This document shows, piece after piece, positions 37,195 to 49,487 of a DNA stretch of 64,000 nt. Origin of the DNA: Fennellomyces sp. T-0311 (lineage: Eukaryota > Mucoromycota > Mucoromycetes > Mucorales > Lichtheimiaceae); assembly GCA_025266875.1 (NCBI GenBank), contig JALLLT010000050.1:231203-295202 (forward strand), in the 5' to 3' direction. The notes below the pieces were generated by a model. The model saw nothing but the letters and a program-made list of their open reading frames with translations, did not search any database and was not told where the DNA came from. Positions within the stretch are counted from its first letter, which is position 1. Each line of letters opens with the position of its first letter. Both the position numbers and the translations under genes were made by a program.

Positions 37195-37381
37195 TTCGCC
37201 TCTTTCTTTTTAACAATACGTTGAGAAAAAGGTGTGGAAAAGGGAAGAGAGTTAAGAAAAACCAGAATTTATGCCATCGTTTTTTAGCAGGAAAAAAAAT
37301 TTTTTTGGGTCAAAAAGTTCGCGGCCTTTTACAGAACATGGTATTGGTCTTTAGTCCGCTTACTTGGAGACTCAGCGATAA

Positions 37382-38135
37382 AGAGCCGAACGCATTGGGC
37401 AACGGCTTCTTACCTGGTGGGATGAATTCCTGACACACCTTGTCTGAAAGGAACATTTGCTGGTGCAGTGCGTCTTCCAACAGTCCTCATCCCGCAACTC
37501 AGGGCACTCCATCAAGAACCCGTGGAAGGTTTTATCGCCCACTGGAAAGCGTAACCATGGATCCGACATCGTCTGGAGCCAGAACAGGATCCTTGTTTCC
37601 GAGTACGTAATGGATCATGGTGTATCGGGTGTCTTTTGAGACGGTTTATTGCACTGTAATCATCTCCACTCCCAATGCATCCAACACATCCCGACACCGT
37701 TTCAAAAATTGGCGCGTGCGCATTTGCTGTTTGCGCGATATCAGGTAGAGTATGCGGATCAACGAATATTGATTCAGGGATAACAAGGGCTTGCCTTCGT
37801 CAAAACATTGACAAGACTCGTCACCATGCAAGTGGTATCGGTTCTGATTTCTTCCCACGACGTAGCCATCCCCAACGGTGTGTTGTCAAGCGTCGCTGTC
37901 AGGTATTTAAGCACCGCATTAATGCTGGAGCAACTGATAGTTCCCATGGTACTTGGCAAGGTCCGCTTTAGCGTGTCTACTGCGATAAAGATGGGGCTTT
38001 CCAGCCCAGTTGAGAAATGCTGCAAAAGTGTGTTTAGGGTTTAACATTCCTTAACTACTGCATCGGCTTCGACGCATTTGACTGTGTCAATGAAGTGGAT
38101 CAATACTCGAGTATCGTTAATGTTGTCTCGCGCCA
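37382..38135 (-). pseudogene. Unidentified gene remnant, alpha-helical
   Basis: On the minus strand, open segments follow each other in changing frames: MARDNINDTRVLIHFIDTV (about 38135-38045), TLLQHFSTGLESPIFIAVD to SLVNVLTKASP (38030-37790), then SLNQYSLIRILYLISRKQQMRTRQF to ALGVEMITVQ ending at 37646. A further segment with DPWLRFPVGDK and CPELRDEDCW lies at 37570-37470. An in-frame stop and a one-base shift near 37790 separate them, with no good splice sites. The pattern suggests a helical-repeat protein that has lost its frame. I do not recognise the family. Confidence 0.35.
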
Positions 38136-38487
38136 TATCGAGATCTACACAGTAATTTGCGTTTGAAAATGTGATAATTGAGAAAACGAACTGTTATTCC
38201 AGATTATGTATAGTTTGCTTGCTTAACGACATTGCAGGTTTGAAACAGCTGTTGTAAGTTCTTTAACCTTGCTGTAGCTATTGGCAACAGACAGTAAAAA
38301 AAAAGTCACCGTACCAACCGGCCTCAACTCACCAATTTTTTGCTGACCGTTGCGTTTCTAAGGTGCGAAGGAGAGTTGCAAAAAACGATAGCAAAGACTT
38401 TATAAAGTAAAACAATATGTACACATCAGTAGTATAGTAAGTAACGAAACGAATGGGTGGGGTATAGCTTTTGGTAGAATAAACAAG
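38136..38487. other. Intergenic between remnant and kinesin
   Basis: 350 bp holding the 3' flank of the kinesin gene. No gene or repeat is seen. Confidence 0.35.
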
Positions 38488-41450
38488 TTAGCAGATGGAT
38501 TTTGTGCTATGTGGCCGCTCGAACAGTAAGGCCGCCCGTGCTCGCTTTTCTTCCAGTAAGTCGTCTGGGTGAATTGTGATGGCATCCATTCTATGTCGCA
38601 GTTCTTCCATGTCTCGCTCATTCTTGATCTGCTGACTGTTGCCCTGGAGCGCCAGCTCGGTTTTCTGCAGTTTCGACTCGAGCTTCAGAGTGTTGCCACA
38701 CAGGCTCCTGAGGTCGGCTTCGCCCTTTTCCAGGATGGACGAGACTCGCTTGGCATCCTTGTTTTGGAAATGCTCATCAAAACTGATTTCAAACTTCATC
38801 ATCTCGTCCTCAACCTTCATCTTTTGACTGCCCAGCTGCTTGTCCAGATCAGCCACCCGTCGCATCACCGTCGCGTTCTTACGAGAAGCCATCATCATCT
38901 CCGTCTTGGTCGATAAAAGCGTTCGTGTCTTATCCAACGCACTGTCCAGCCGTTCCAATTGTCCCGAATACACATCATGCAGTTGAACATACTTGTCTGA
39001 AAACGCCTTGAAGTCTGGAATTGCAAGTGATTCCACCTCTTTCTCGGTCTTTTCACCGCGCGGTTGTATTGTACGCTCCTGATTCGCGGCTATCGCTGCC
39101 TCCTTTTCTTCCAATGCCTGGTTAAGTTGCTCTTGCAGTTTCTCCAACCGACTTTGTAATGTCGCCTCGCGCTCCTCGGATTGCGTCTGAAGCGAAAATA
39201 CATTCTCCTGGAGCCTGAGAATCTGCTGCTGCAATGCCCTGCGTTCCTCTTTTTCGTCTGCCAGCGTCGTCGTCGTAGATCGATCGTCTTCTGATGTACT
39301 TGTCGAAGATTTTAACTTGTCCAATTCAACCATCTGGCTCAGCAGTTTAGCTTCGTACGAACGTTGCATATCCTCGGAATTTTGGGCGGACTCGTCTAGT
39401 TTCTTTTGTAAGGCATCGTTGGCCCGCTCTGCTTCGTCGAGCTTGTATGACAAGTCGAGGATATGCATCTCCGTCTTTTCCTCCGCCTGACGGAACTTGT
39501 TGATTGTGTTGCGCAACTCGTCGACCAACTGGTCGTTATTGTGATCTTTGGATGACCGTCGCATACGAAGCTCGAGCTCCTCGATTCGTTTCTCCTGATC
39601 TTCCATGACAATCTCGTACTGTTCAATCTTGGTCTGCTGCTCTTCAACCATGAAATCTGAATGGTTTAATGCTGCACGGGCCATGGCGAGCTGAGATTCG
39701 AGGCCAGATATCGTCTTTTCGTACTCCTCCACAACTGGCTCAACAAAGTGTTGGAAGTCGAAGCCTTTGAGCCGAGCAAGCTCTTCCTCCACAACACGGT
39801 TGCGCTCGCGTGTGACAGTTGCTTCACCGTCCAACTCTTCTACCTGCCGCTGTAGATCAGCGATCGTGCTGCGTTGCTCCTGATAAACTTGATCGAAATC
39901 GACACCAGATAGTATAGGTGATGACCCACTCGATGACGTTGACGATGTTTTGCCGCTGCGCAGCTCATTCTTGAGAGTGGAAATCATATTGCGCAGCATA
40001 TCAATGTTATCTGTCGTCATCCACTCTTCGACTTCGTTCTTTTCCAGCTTGTTTTTGATATTCCGTGCACGACTTGCATACTGCAGCGTGTTGATCGTTT
40101 CCGGCAAATTGTACTCAGCTGGACTTACACAGGCGATCATGAGGGTGGTTGCATTGCCGCCTAACGAATCCTGCAGAAGGCGTGTCAGCTTTGAATCACG
40201 GTATGGAATGTGTGCATGTTTCTTGGACGGGTCGCCTAGCACCGAAATCACGTTGCCTAGTGCCAGTAAACCACCGTTGATATTGATGCCTTCCTTTCGA
40301 CGATCGCCTTCAGCTGCAGTTCGTTTTAACTAGGATTTCGGTTACAACCCTTATCTTTTAAACTCTTAAAAAGTCTTACTCTTTCGCTACCAGCCAAATC
40401 GACGAAATGGAATTTGGACGTGGTGATCACCCAGTCTCCGGCGTCGCCTTTGGATGGCATCCATCGCTCCTGTTTCAATGTAATGGAGAGAATAGCATGT
40501 GAACGCGAGGATTTCTCGTTCATATCCGTTGCTCCCGTGGCGCGATTCAATGTGCCCTGGTGCAGATACATCATCACTTCGTCTGCATTCTGCACAGCCA
40601 TCTCCTTGACGCCTGTCCAGTATATCTGGCCCTTGACGTCTTCGCGGATGGTGATGGGCGGTCGCTCGTTGGGTGCAGCTGGGTTTAGCAGATCGATCAA
40701 CTCTTCGTTGTAAATCTCGACAAACGACACTTTGGCAGTATGGCGTTGCTTCGCAGCTGTAGGTGGTGTTGCCGAACGCGGTGCACGCATGCGACTCCTG
40801 CTGTTGACGGGCGGCGGTGACGGAGCCAGCAGCTCAAAGAGCAGCTCGACTGCGCGAGGCACAATACCGTCGTGGTCTGAGCCGGCGTTGTGATGCGCGG
40901 TGCCCATGGTGTATGATTTTCCTATATGGAGACACGGGTCATGAGAAAGCCAATTTTTTTTGTCAAGTATTAAGGAACGTGCCAGAAGATGTTTGCCCCT
41001 TTTTAATTTATATCGGTAATGTGTGAGATGCCTCGTAGAACAGCGCCATCATACAAAGTACTTACATAGGCGAGAATCGTCACGTTATATCCTAAGTGGT
41101 CCCGTTAGCTCTGAAAATACGCTATGCCACGATCGCACTTGGTTACCATCCACAAAATGCCGCACCAACTTGTCGCCAACCGTGTGGAAGATGTCGGATT
41201 GCGTCGCTGACGGCTTGAACACTTGGTCAAAATGGAAGAGCTTGTGCTGAGAAACCACACGCAAGCTCTTATCTTGAACATGCAGCACATCATTCTCGGA
41301 CAGGCTTGCGAATCGAGGCTGAGCCCGATCACGATCGGTTAACGGGCGTATACGAAGGGCTAGAGTTTAAATGAGCTTAATTGTCATCAGCAAGCGTGGG
41401 CCATCGCTCCACGTGCCTACTTGAACAGCAGCTTGGCTGGATCTTGTCAT
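38488..41450 (-). CDS. Kinesin motor protein with N-terminal motor and long coiled coil (kinesin-4/KIF21-like)
   Basis: ATP-driven microtubule motor. Six exons: 41417-41450, 41147-41359, 41066-41091, 40983-40998 (16 nt), 40380-40921 and 38488-40329, giving about 890 residues. Joined motifs: [29 protein letters not shown] (P-loop); [28 protein letters not shown] (switch I); [15 protein letters not shown] (switch II); [35 protein letters not shown]; and [10 protein letters not shown] at the motor end. About 480 residues of heptad coiled coil follow. The introns after exons 1 and 4 have GC donors (GCACGT) that alone keep the VQVALRIRP and P-loop frames. The neck [26 protein letters not shown] resembles fungal chromokinesin-type proteins; subfamily placement is tentative. 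Confidence 0.92.
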
Positions 41451-43542
41451 TGGGTTGATATATCAGTGCAAGAAAGCAAGAAAAAGAAAAGTTAAGACAT
41501 TTGCAGTTTTTCAGTAGCACAACATCCCATTTTCGATCATTTGCTCTCAGAGCCCGCAATAATTAGCCAGGAACCACGGTCGGGTCACGTGAGACACTTT
41601 ATCAGTGTTTGTTTTCATTTTTAATAGCAAGATGCGCTTGTGGTTGCATTCAGTTGTATCTGCATGCGTTCTTGTGCTGCATAAACATTGGACTCAAGGA
41701 TTCATCCGTCGTCGCACTGGAGTGAACGCGACCGAGTGTTGTGTCACTCGAAAAGTGGATCACCGATTTCATTTGGAAAGACGGCAAGACCAGCTGACAC
41801 AGGATTTCTTTTCGGTCTAGCTTCCTACGGCCAGAACGCAAGTCGGATTTAACCAGCCTTTTCCAAGACAGTCTGTGCTCTGGGAACACAAAAGAGAACT
41901 TTGTGCATGCATGCCATCCGATAAGCAACTCTTCCATGCTCGTGCTCTCTCGGATAGCAATGGGAAAAAGTTGATAAAGAGGATCCTATATGTGCCAATT
42001 AATTTGCGCGCATGTGTCGTCAATGAGCGCGATATATCACTCACATTACCATTCAACACTGACAATGTGTAACCTGCTTGATCGGGGTTACTTTCACGAT
42101 CATGGCTTGTATGAAGGTTGGACAAAGCAATGCAAGCGTAGCGAGCACTTGTGGTACGTCACAATATGCACGGAAGGTAATGTTTGTCACTTGGAGAGTT
42201 CGTCTATATTACATTTCAAATACGTTGCGTAGAATTCCGCGAAAACAGGATCTACACTTACGCTGAGCAATAAGATTCTCCTGTCGTCAATGATGCGTCC
42301 TAAGACAACCCTTCAGTCAAAGTAATCCACATGACAACGCTGATAACGAATGAGAAAGTTTGGTCGTTGTGTCCATCACAAAAAGACTCTAGTAATTTTA
42401 GCAGTTACTCTGTCAATCCTTGGCTGACGTTAATAATGCCAGAACTTTTCGCCGAACAATGGAGCATACCAGCGGTTGATGTCCTTTAATATATCCTTTT
42501 ATATTGTTTTCTCTCGAGGCATACTAATGAAAGTTTGCATCTTTGCATACTTTAAATAATGACTTCCAGATACAAGTACTATACAGCTTGAATGGATCTG
42601 TGACCTTTTGGTGATCAGCTGTGGTGTTGCTTTAACTCGCTCTAATATAACAAGATTCTTAACTTTGAGCAATAAGGTCACGGTACTTCGATCGTAAGCT
42701 TATACTGAATCGAATTGGTAAGTACGTATCATAAAGCTCTTGGTGGGGGGGGGGGGGAGTTCCCTTGGAACGATTGTCCATCTCGCAATATTTTCCACCG
42801 TGTAATTAGAACTATTACCTCATACTATTAACTCAATTCTTGCATCGCCTATGTATGTATTAACAACTTATGGGCCTTTGTGTTACGGCGTTTTATTTGA
42901 TGAGATACTTTCCAAAGAGTGAACAACGGAAGCGCCAATATCTTGTACACAATAGTTTGCTTTAAAATGGAATACTCGGGAGCTTTCTCAGGTAGGATAT
43001 TGTTTGGGCGGTATCTAATACCTACGTCAAGCAAAAGCATTGATTTATTGTTTAAAGTTCGAACAAGTTCAAAGTGATCAGGATTAACTCTCTCTCCCAT
43101 TTTTTGCACTATCAAAGTTCAATCCTGTCAAACTGGAAGCATTTTACTTGGTATATATGTGCCTATAGATATATTATTAGTTGAGGAATAATCAAGAAGG
43201 GAAAGATATGCTTGGTTCCGAGATTCGCTGCCTGATATGCTGAATCATCTCCGTCACGAGTGCATATATAATAGTATACGTTTTCTTCACTATGTCACAT
43301 AACTGCTGATGCAACGCATTTTGCCCCTATGTATACGTACATATCTGAGAGCATAATGAATGCCAGAATTTGGTCGTATGTAACCACGCTAGTGTCTTGA
43401 CCGTTGCGAAAATTTATAGCTTCACTATTCTTATTTTTTTGCGAGGGAGTTACGGGGTGGCGTGTATGGGGGGAGGGTGCGTTGTCAGTGTATGCGTAGC
43501 GTGCGTAATTATGAAAAGGGGACAAGAAAAGAAATGTATAAC
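41451..43542. other. Gene-poor stretch with a poly-G tract
   Basis: Two kilobases between the kinesin start and the DBP5 stop. A run of 13 G lies at 42745-42757. Short frames (below 125 codons) on both strands show no motifs. The first 100 bp carry the kinesin promoter. Confidence 0.45.
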
Positions 43543-45508
43543 TTAAAGAACGCTTCTGAACCGCTTCTCCACCTCTTCCCAATCCTCCGTTGGTATTCTG
43601 GTGATTTCTCGTTTAAAGTGAGTTTCGATCTCATGCATCAACTCCCAGCTCCGCTTGTCATGGACAAAGTTAACGCTGACGCCAGTGCGACCAAATCGAC
43701 CCGTACGTCCGATTCTGTGCAGATAGGCTTCGTAGTCGGGCTGACCACGGTTATCGAGTGGCAAATCATAGTTGATAACCAATGTCACTTGCAGAATATC
43801 GATACCACGAGCGAGCACGTTGGTGGTGATTAAGACCTTGAATTCACCTCGTCGGAAATCGTCCATGACCTTATCGCGCTCGGCAGGCTCCATCTTACCG
43901 TGCAATGCGACAACGGCGTGGCCCATTTCCGTCATACGTCTGGCAATTTCATCAGCAGTATCACGCTTGGCACAGAAAATGATACTCTGGCTGACGGTCA
44001 AGATATCGTAGAGGTTGCAAAGCACTTCATACTTGTGCTCCTGGCTGTCGCAATCCATGTAAAACTGCTTGATCAAATCGACGCTAAGCTCCTCTCGCTT
44101 CAATGAGATTTCGTTAGAGCCCGGGGCAAAACGCGAGGCAAACTTGCGGACATGGTCAGGGAAGGTAGCTGAGAACAAAACAACCTGGAAATTGCCACGG
44201 ATCTGTTGTTTGATTCGGATACTTTGGTCACCCAGACCAGCTTGGTCTAACATGTTGTCTGCTTCGTCAAGAACGAAAATCTTGATTTGGCCCACAGGTA
44301 AGAGTTTTCTTCGGATCAGTTCTTGGACCGTGCCCGGAGTACCGACAACGATCTGCGACTGAACGGCTTGACCCCTGGGAAGCGAGTCCTTAACGGCAAG
44401 GACACTTGACAGTTGCGTAAACTTGGACATCTCCTGTACAACGTCGAGAATTTGTCGTGCCAATTCACGTGAGGGTGCCAAACAGATCGCCTGCGGTTGT
44501 TTGAGCGCCTCATTCACCCGTGTAAGCATCGTCAGAACAAACGCTGCGGTTTTACCCGTGCCACTCTGCGACTGGCCGATCATATTTCGTGGCCTAATGT
44601 CCCCCGCCTTGTTAACATTCTCTTTCCCTCTTGCTGAATGGCTGTACTTACGGGTTTGAAATGAGCAACGGGAGCGCGCGCTCTTGAATCTTTGATGGTT
44701 TGGAGAACTTCATGGCGTACAGGCCCTTCAGCAGCTCTTGGCTCCTGATATTCGTCGATAAAGCTTGCCATTAGTACAAAATATCGCCCCCCTTTCCAAC
44801 AAACTTACAGTCCCAGCTCTTCAAACGACTTGACTGAGTAAAGTGGCGAGTTGGGATCGGCCTGCTGATCCGCCAACTTGACTTGAACCGTATGTGTACT
44901 CTTGATCAAATTTGATTGTTCATCTACACGTCCCTTTAGTCGTCCACTTCACACACTACAGCATGCCAGTCCGAGTAGTTACCTTCGTGTTTGCCAGCCT
45001 GTCCAGCGGCAGCGGGTGCACTAGCGGCTGGAGATTCCCTCTGATCTTCTGTACCTCTATCGCATCAGATCACACGTCATTCAATACCTTGTTTTTATGG
45101 CCACTGTACCTTTGGGCTGCTCAACCTGTTCCGAAGCTAAACAAAGAAAGGGTGGTCAGGCGCTGCATTCGAGATCCTTAAGAGACGGTTGCTTACGTTT
45201 CGATGTCGTGAGATCACCGAGTTTAACGGTCAGCGTGTCGACGGATTCTAAAAACAAGCCAATAAACGGATTGAGTCTCAAGACATTCATTGCAGATTGA
45301 CAAAAAGAAAGAGAGGGATCGGGTTCGAGCATATCGTACTGTCCAGTAACCTGGAGAAAACAACACGAACGGCTTTATTAGGAGCAAAAACCCAAAAAGA
45401 ACCGAGTCTCCCTTTGTGGAGGCGTAATCTCTCTCCACAGGGTGAGAAAACGCTCGGATCCAAATCTAGGGAAAGAAAAGGAGATCCATAACACGTACCG
45501 TTATTCAT
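43543..45508 (-). CDS. DBP5: DEAD-box RNA helicase Dbp5/DDX19
   Basis: Remodels mRNPs at the cytoplasmic face of the nuclear pore (with Gle1/InsP6 and Nup159 in yeast). Seven exons: 45499-45508, 45197-45247, 45110-45136, 44983-45054, 44809-44923, 44652-44744 and 43543-44593, giving 472 residues. All are GT..AG and all phases agree. The N-terminus has an acidic/Ala-rich linker, then [25 protein letters not shown] and [14 protein letters not shown], both diagnostic of Dbp5 rather than eIF4A. Helicase motifs: I SQSGTGKT, Ia PSRELARQ, Ib [31 protein letters not shown] and [12 protein letters not shown]. The first three coding exons are tiny (10, 51 and 27 nt). Confidence 0.95.
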
Positions 45509-48308
45509 TACTGAAGCGGAAGAGGTTGTTCAACTGTTAAAAAATTGCTCGCCTCGTTGTGTTAAAACCATAGAAAAACTCAGCCAAATGATGCGAGCAT
45601 TTCATCGATAGCCTTGTAAGCATCGCTTTTATATCTTCATGCCCAATTCGTTGCACAGAGAATGGTTTCTATGGATAGATTCTCCTTTACGGCTCCTGAT
45701 CCCCCACACTATTTGACTTTCGGTCTGACATTGTCAGGGTTGTGTCGTTCCAGGGTTAAAAGACAGAATCTCTTGCCCCGAACGTTGGAACAACAGAATA
45801 TTCCATGCTATTGGATGCATTTTACTTATTCCTGAGAGCCAAATGCGCTGTGCATAGCAAGCAACGACGTCATTTTTTTGTTTGACTTTTAAAAAGTGGC
45901 AATCATATTGGTTATTCTGTGATCCTTAAAGTGCTGCCTACCTACTGACTCTTTCAAGAATGAGATTAAACACGCAGCAGAAGCAATAATAAAGCGCTTT
46001 TTTGTTTTATTAGCGGTCATAAGCAGTTGAAGAGCTATATTGATTTTGAAGAATACCTATTGGCCAGCCATAACTTTGTATGCGAAAAATCGCCTTGTCG
46101 AGGATCCTCGAAGGAATGAGCTGCAGAGATAGCTGGCTGATGGTGTTTAGCATTTATGCCAAAGATCGTTAAGTGTGGCAAATCCCTACCCGCACAGCAG
46201 GTTATCGGTATTTCACCTTACCACAGCCGGTAGCTTGACTGTTTGTCGTGAAAGTATCGAAAGAGCCGCATCATGCCGGCCGTAGGATGTATTTAGATGG
46301 CCTTCAGGCATTTTTATTGAATTCAACCAACGCAAAAGCAATTTCTTTTCCGAGCCCGGAAGGCAAAGAGAAAAATATCAGGTCGTGATATCCGCGATTC
46401 GACCAACTAATGAGCTGCAAGTTTGATGGTAACGTTGGATTGGGTTGTACACGTATTTGGAAATGCTGCAGTGGACTCCAACATGTTGGCAAAAAGTCAC
46501 GGACCTTGGACGTGTGTTTTTTACGCAAATATTACTACCGTGGTTTATAGCTCTTTGTTTTCTAACTTAAAGCACGTTAATCAGAGTGATCCTTTGTAGT
46601 AGTAATAATAATATTTGTGTATGGCAGCTATCACCTTACACTTACCGACTGTTATCGAACATATAATCGAAGAGCTCATGCTGACGACAAGCTTGCAGAT
46701 AGCGCTCAGCTGTTCGATAATCTCGTTGATGCTTTGTTGCATATGCTTCAGTGGCCATCGTTTCCGCGACCGTTACTGATAGACTCAGAATTATCGAATA
46801 AAGTTTGCGAAGATGTAGGAGATATTCCGAGATATGCTCACTGTGCAGTGTTCAGGTTCCAGAACAAGAACTCAGGATAAGGAGACACAGTGTATTAGCC
46901 TGTAATCCTTTCACTCTAGACTCTTGCAGTGCATGTAGCTTAAATGCATGAAATATGGCTGCCGTGTTCGTCGTTCCGATGACAAAAGGTGCATTAAGTG
47001 CGTTTTCTAGATTGTAACCGCTTGGTAGTCGAATTATGGTCCCTTTGTGAGCGCTACGAATAGGAAAAATCATCAAGCTGCATCAGATAATGCTTTGTAA
47101 TGATCGTACATGACTCTGCAACCAGGAAACGGCACACATGCTATGGTGGTATTCATTAATCGGCTTCATGCGGATCCTCAGTCTCAAGTATACCAAGACT
47201 TCAGCTGGAGATCGTGTGGCAAACCGACTCGCCATCATGTGGAGAAGAGTGGTAATATGAGTACCTTATGTCACTGTGATGGTAAAATTTAATACGACCC
47301 GATACTTTTATCCGAAATAAAGAACATACTTTACATAAACGAATCCTGCTTGTACCAAGAACCAGGAACGCACCTCACGAAGTGGCCACCTGGTGTTGAA
47401 TAAAGTGCTTTTCAGCTACGAGCCAGGGAACATGGGGCTAAACGATGATGACCATGAGTATAACAGCTTATGTCATAACACTCTTTTACGGTCACCAAAG
47501 TAGTGCAGTGGATATGCGGGAAAAAGGACGAAACGAGGGAGAGAAGCAAACACGTTTAATGAGCTTCATGATCAGCTATTGGTTAATTGTCATTTACTTG
47601 CAAAAGAACCAAATTCCAAGTGCAAACCTACAAACGAACACATACAAATTCAACGGCGATACAATGACAGGACTTTTATCGCTATGGCTACTTTCTATCC
47701 ATAAGAACATTACTCAGAGCAGAGCGTAGATTATACCGTTGTCATTGCACGACTAATGGTCTTTCAAATATTGTTGATCCTGATCAGAGAAGCTCTTTGA
47801 GGAATAAACTATGCGTGTGGATCTCTGGATTTGTTTGACAATGAAACAAGGTACAGCGCACGCTTTGTCAAGTTCCAAGCCCAGTCACCTATACAGTTCG
47901 AACTTCTTCAAACCTTCATTTCAGCATAGCGGTAAGGCCACAGGAGCTTATCAATCAGACCCATAACGCCAGAACAATCCTTTGCAAGTGCTGTGTTTTT
48001 CAAATGTAAAGGTCCAGGATATGTTGATGAGGATATGTAAATCGATCAAAGATTTCAGATACATATCGCTCGAGATGGCACGCAAACGAAGAAACGTACA
48101 AATGGAGATGGCCCAATCATGAATATATGTAATCGGCTTATAAATAGTAATACTTTGATCGCTTAACTTTAGGCTCGTTATGATATAAGTACTTTTGTTA
48201 TATATATGTACGTATATACTTAAGAATCTGGGGATATGAAGTCGAGCAAGTATGAATAGCAAACTGCCATGAATGAGTCTACTATAGCAATGCGATGATA
48301 AGATGATT
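45509..48308. other. Gene-poor stretch
   Basis: About 2.8 kb between the DBP5 promoter and the molybdopterin-domain gene. One plus-strand frame at 46617-46880 is mildly helical, with a WPSFPRPLLIDSEL segment that could be a gene fragment, but I find no partner exons or family match. Nothing else is supported. Confidence 0.4.
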
Positions 48309-49403
48309 CTATACATTGTCATGGTGTACTGATTTTACAGATTCATGCACCCAACCCTCGATGCCTCGCGCGATTTCATCCCCAATATCCTTAATGGCAT
48401 CCTCATCGCGTCCAACTACACTCACCATCACGCGGACACCATCCTCTCCTACACCCCACTTTGGATATGACCCAATTTTGATGTGCTGATCCGCCACACG
48501 ATCCTGGATGTTGGATAAAAGAGTAGCGATATCACCCTCGCCTAGCTTGGTTGCTACCTGGACGCGATAATACCGTCCACCAGCACCGCGCTCGGCTGCC
48601 ATCTGTTCAAACGTCGGCTTCAATAGGGTCATAAGCCGTTCAAAGAGACGTGGAATGCCGGGCAAAATGTGGATATTATCATTCACAACGACGACCGGGA
48701 CCCACAGCTCATCAGGGTTGGTTCGCAGGATTTTTGCTGGTGAGGGAAACGTCGCCATCCGCTTCCGTGCGTCCGTCAGCTCCCAGCGTGGGAATCGTTT
48801 GCTCATCACTTTTTGCATGGCTGTGCAGGTCTCGTCGTCCAGTTTGAGTGGAAGTGAATACGCTCGCGCAATGGCCTCGTAACTAGCGAGACGCGTCGTC
48901 AGAAAAAAAGCCCAGCCATACATCCCATGGGGGCTTACCTAATATCGTCATGCGTGGGGCCTACGATAGGAGCTCTGTTTAGCTGGTGTCCGTAGATTGG
49001 TTTCCGAGTGCTTACCAATGCCTCCACTGGTAAATACGAGGTCGTGTTGGCTGGATAGCCTGGTGACGGTTTGGGCAATTGCCTCGTAATCGTCACCAAC
49101 GACTTCGACACGCTTCAAGTCGATGCCACAGTCAAACAGGTACCGGGCTAGTTGCAGAGTAGGTTAGTACGCATAGGCCGCAGAGCAGCGTGTCCATTTA
49201 CCCAAAAAGTAAGCGTTGGAATCGCGAGTCTTGCCATTCAAAATCTCGTCTCCGATAATGCAACAGGCGGCTGACACCGGTTGTTTTGTGGCCATGAATC
49301 GGGATGGAACTGCCTGGAAAGCACGGTATGGCAGAGGTATTGATTTTCGAAAGAGTGGGAATCGTCGCAACATCGCAGCTCTGGATAAATTATGCCCCAC
49401 CAA
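48309..49403 (-). CDS. Molybdopterin-binding-domain protein (MoCF/CinA-type), possibly mitochondrial
   Basis: Exons 49202-49403, 49016-49147, 48939-48960 (22 nt) and 48309-48882 give 309 residues. The MoCF fold shows as AACCIIGDEILNGKTRDSNAYFL, LKRVEVVGDDYEAIAQTV, DLVFTSGGIGPTHDDISYEAIARAY, the glycine loop and TxDD motif of MoaB/MogA/CinA proteins, followed by LRTNPDELWVPVVVVND and ILPGIPRLFE. The C-terminal part (SYPKWGVGEDGVRVMVSVVGRDED) matches the extension of the FAD-synthase/CinA-like eukaryotic group. The N-terminus upstream of MATKQP (LRRFPLFRKSIPLPYR) is basic, lacks acidic residues and could be a mitochondrial presequence. Start choice among three Met codons is open. It has a head-to-head start with ATG101. 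Its biochemical role in fungi is unclear. Confidence 0.85.
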
Positions 49404-49487
49404 AAAAAGAACTGTGTGGCGGCATTATCTGCAGCCTTGACTGCGAACTCGCTTCATAACCCTTCTCTTCTCCCCTTTGAGCACATA
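49404..49487. promoter_or_regulatory. Compact bidirectional promoter
   Basis: Only 84 bp separate the start codons of the minus-strand molybdopterin-domain gene (49403) and the plus-strand ATG101 gene (49488). The segment is C/T-rich on the plus strand beside ATG101. No TATA box is seen on either strand, so the two genes probably share control elements. Confidence 0.55.

Noticed and set aside
46617..46880. Frame with WPSFPRPLLIDSEL, possibly a cohesin-loader-like fragment
   Set aside because: The resemblance is too weak, and there are no flanking exons or further motifs.
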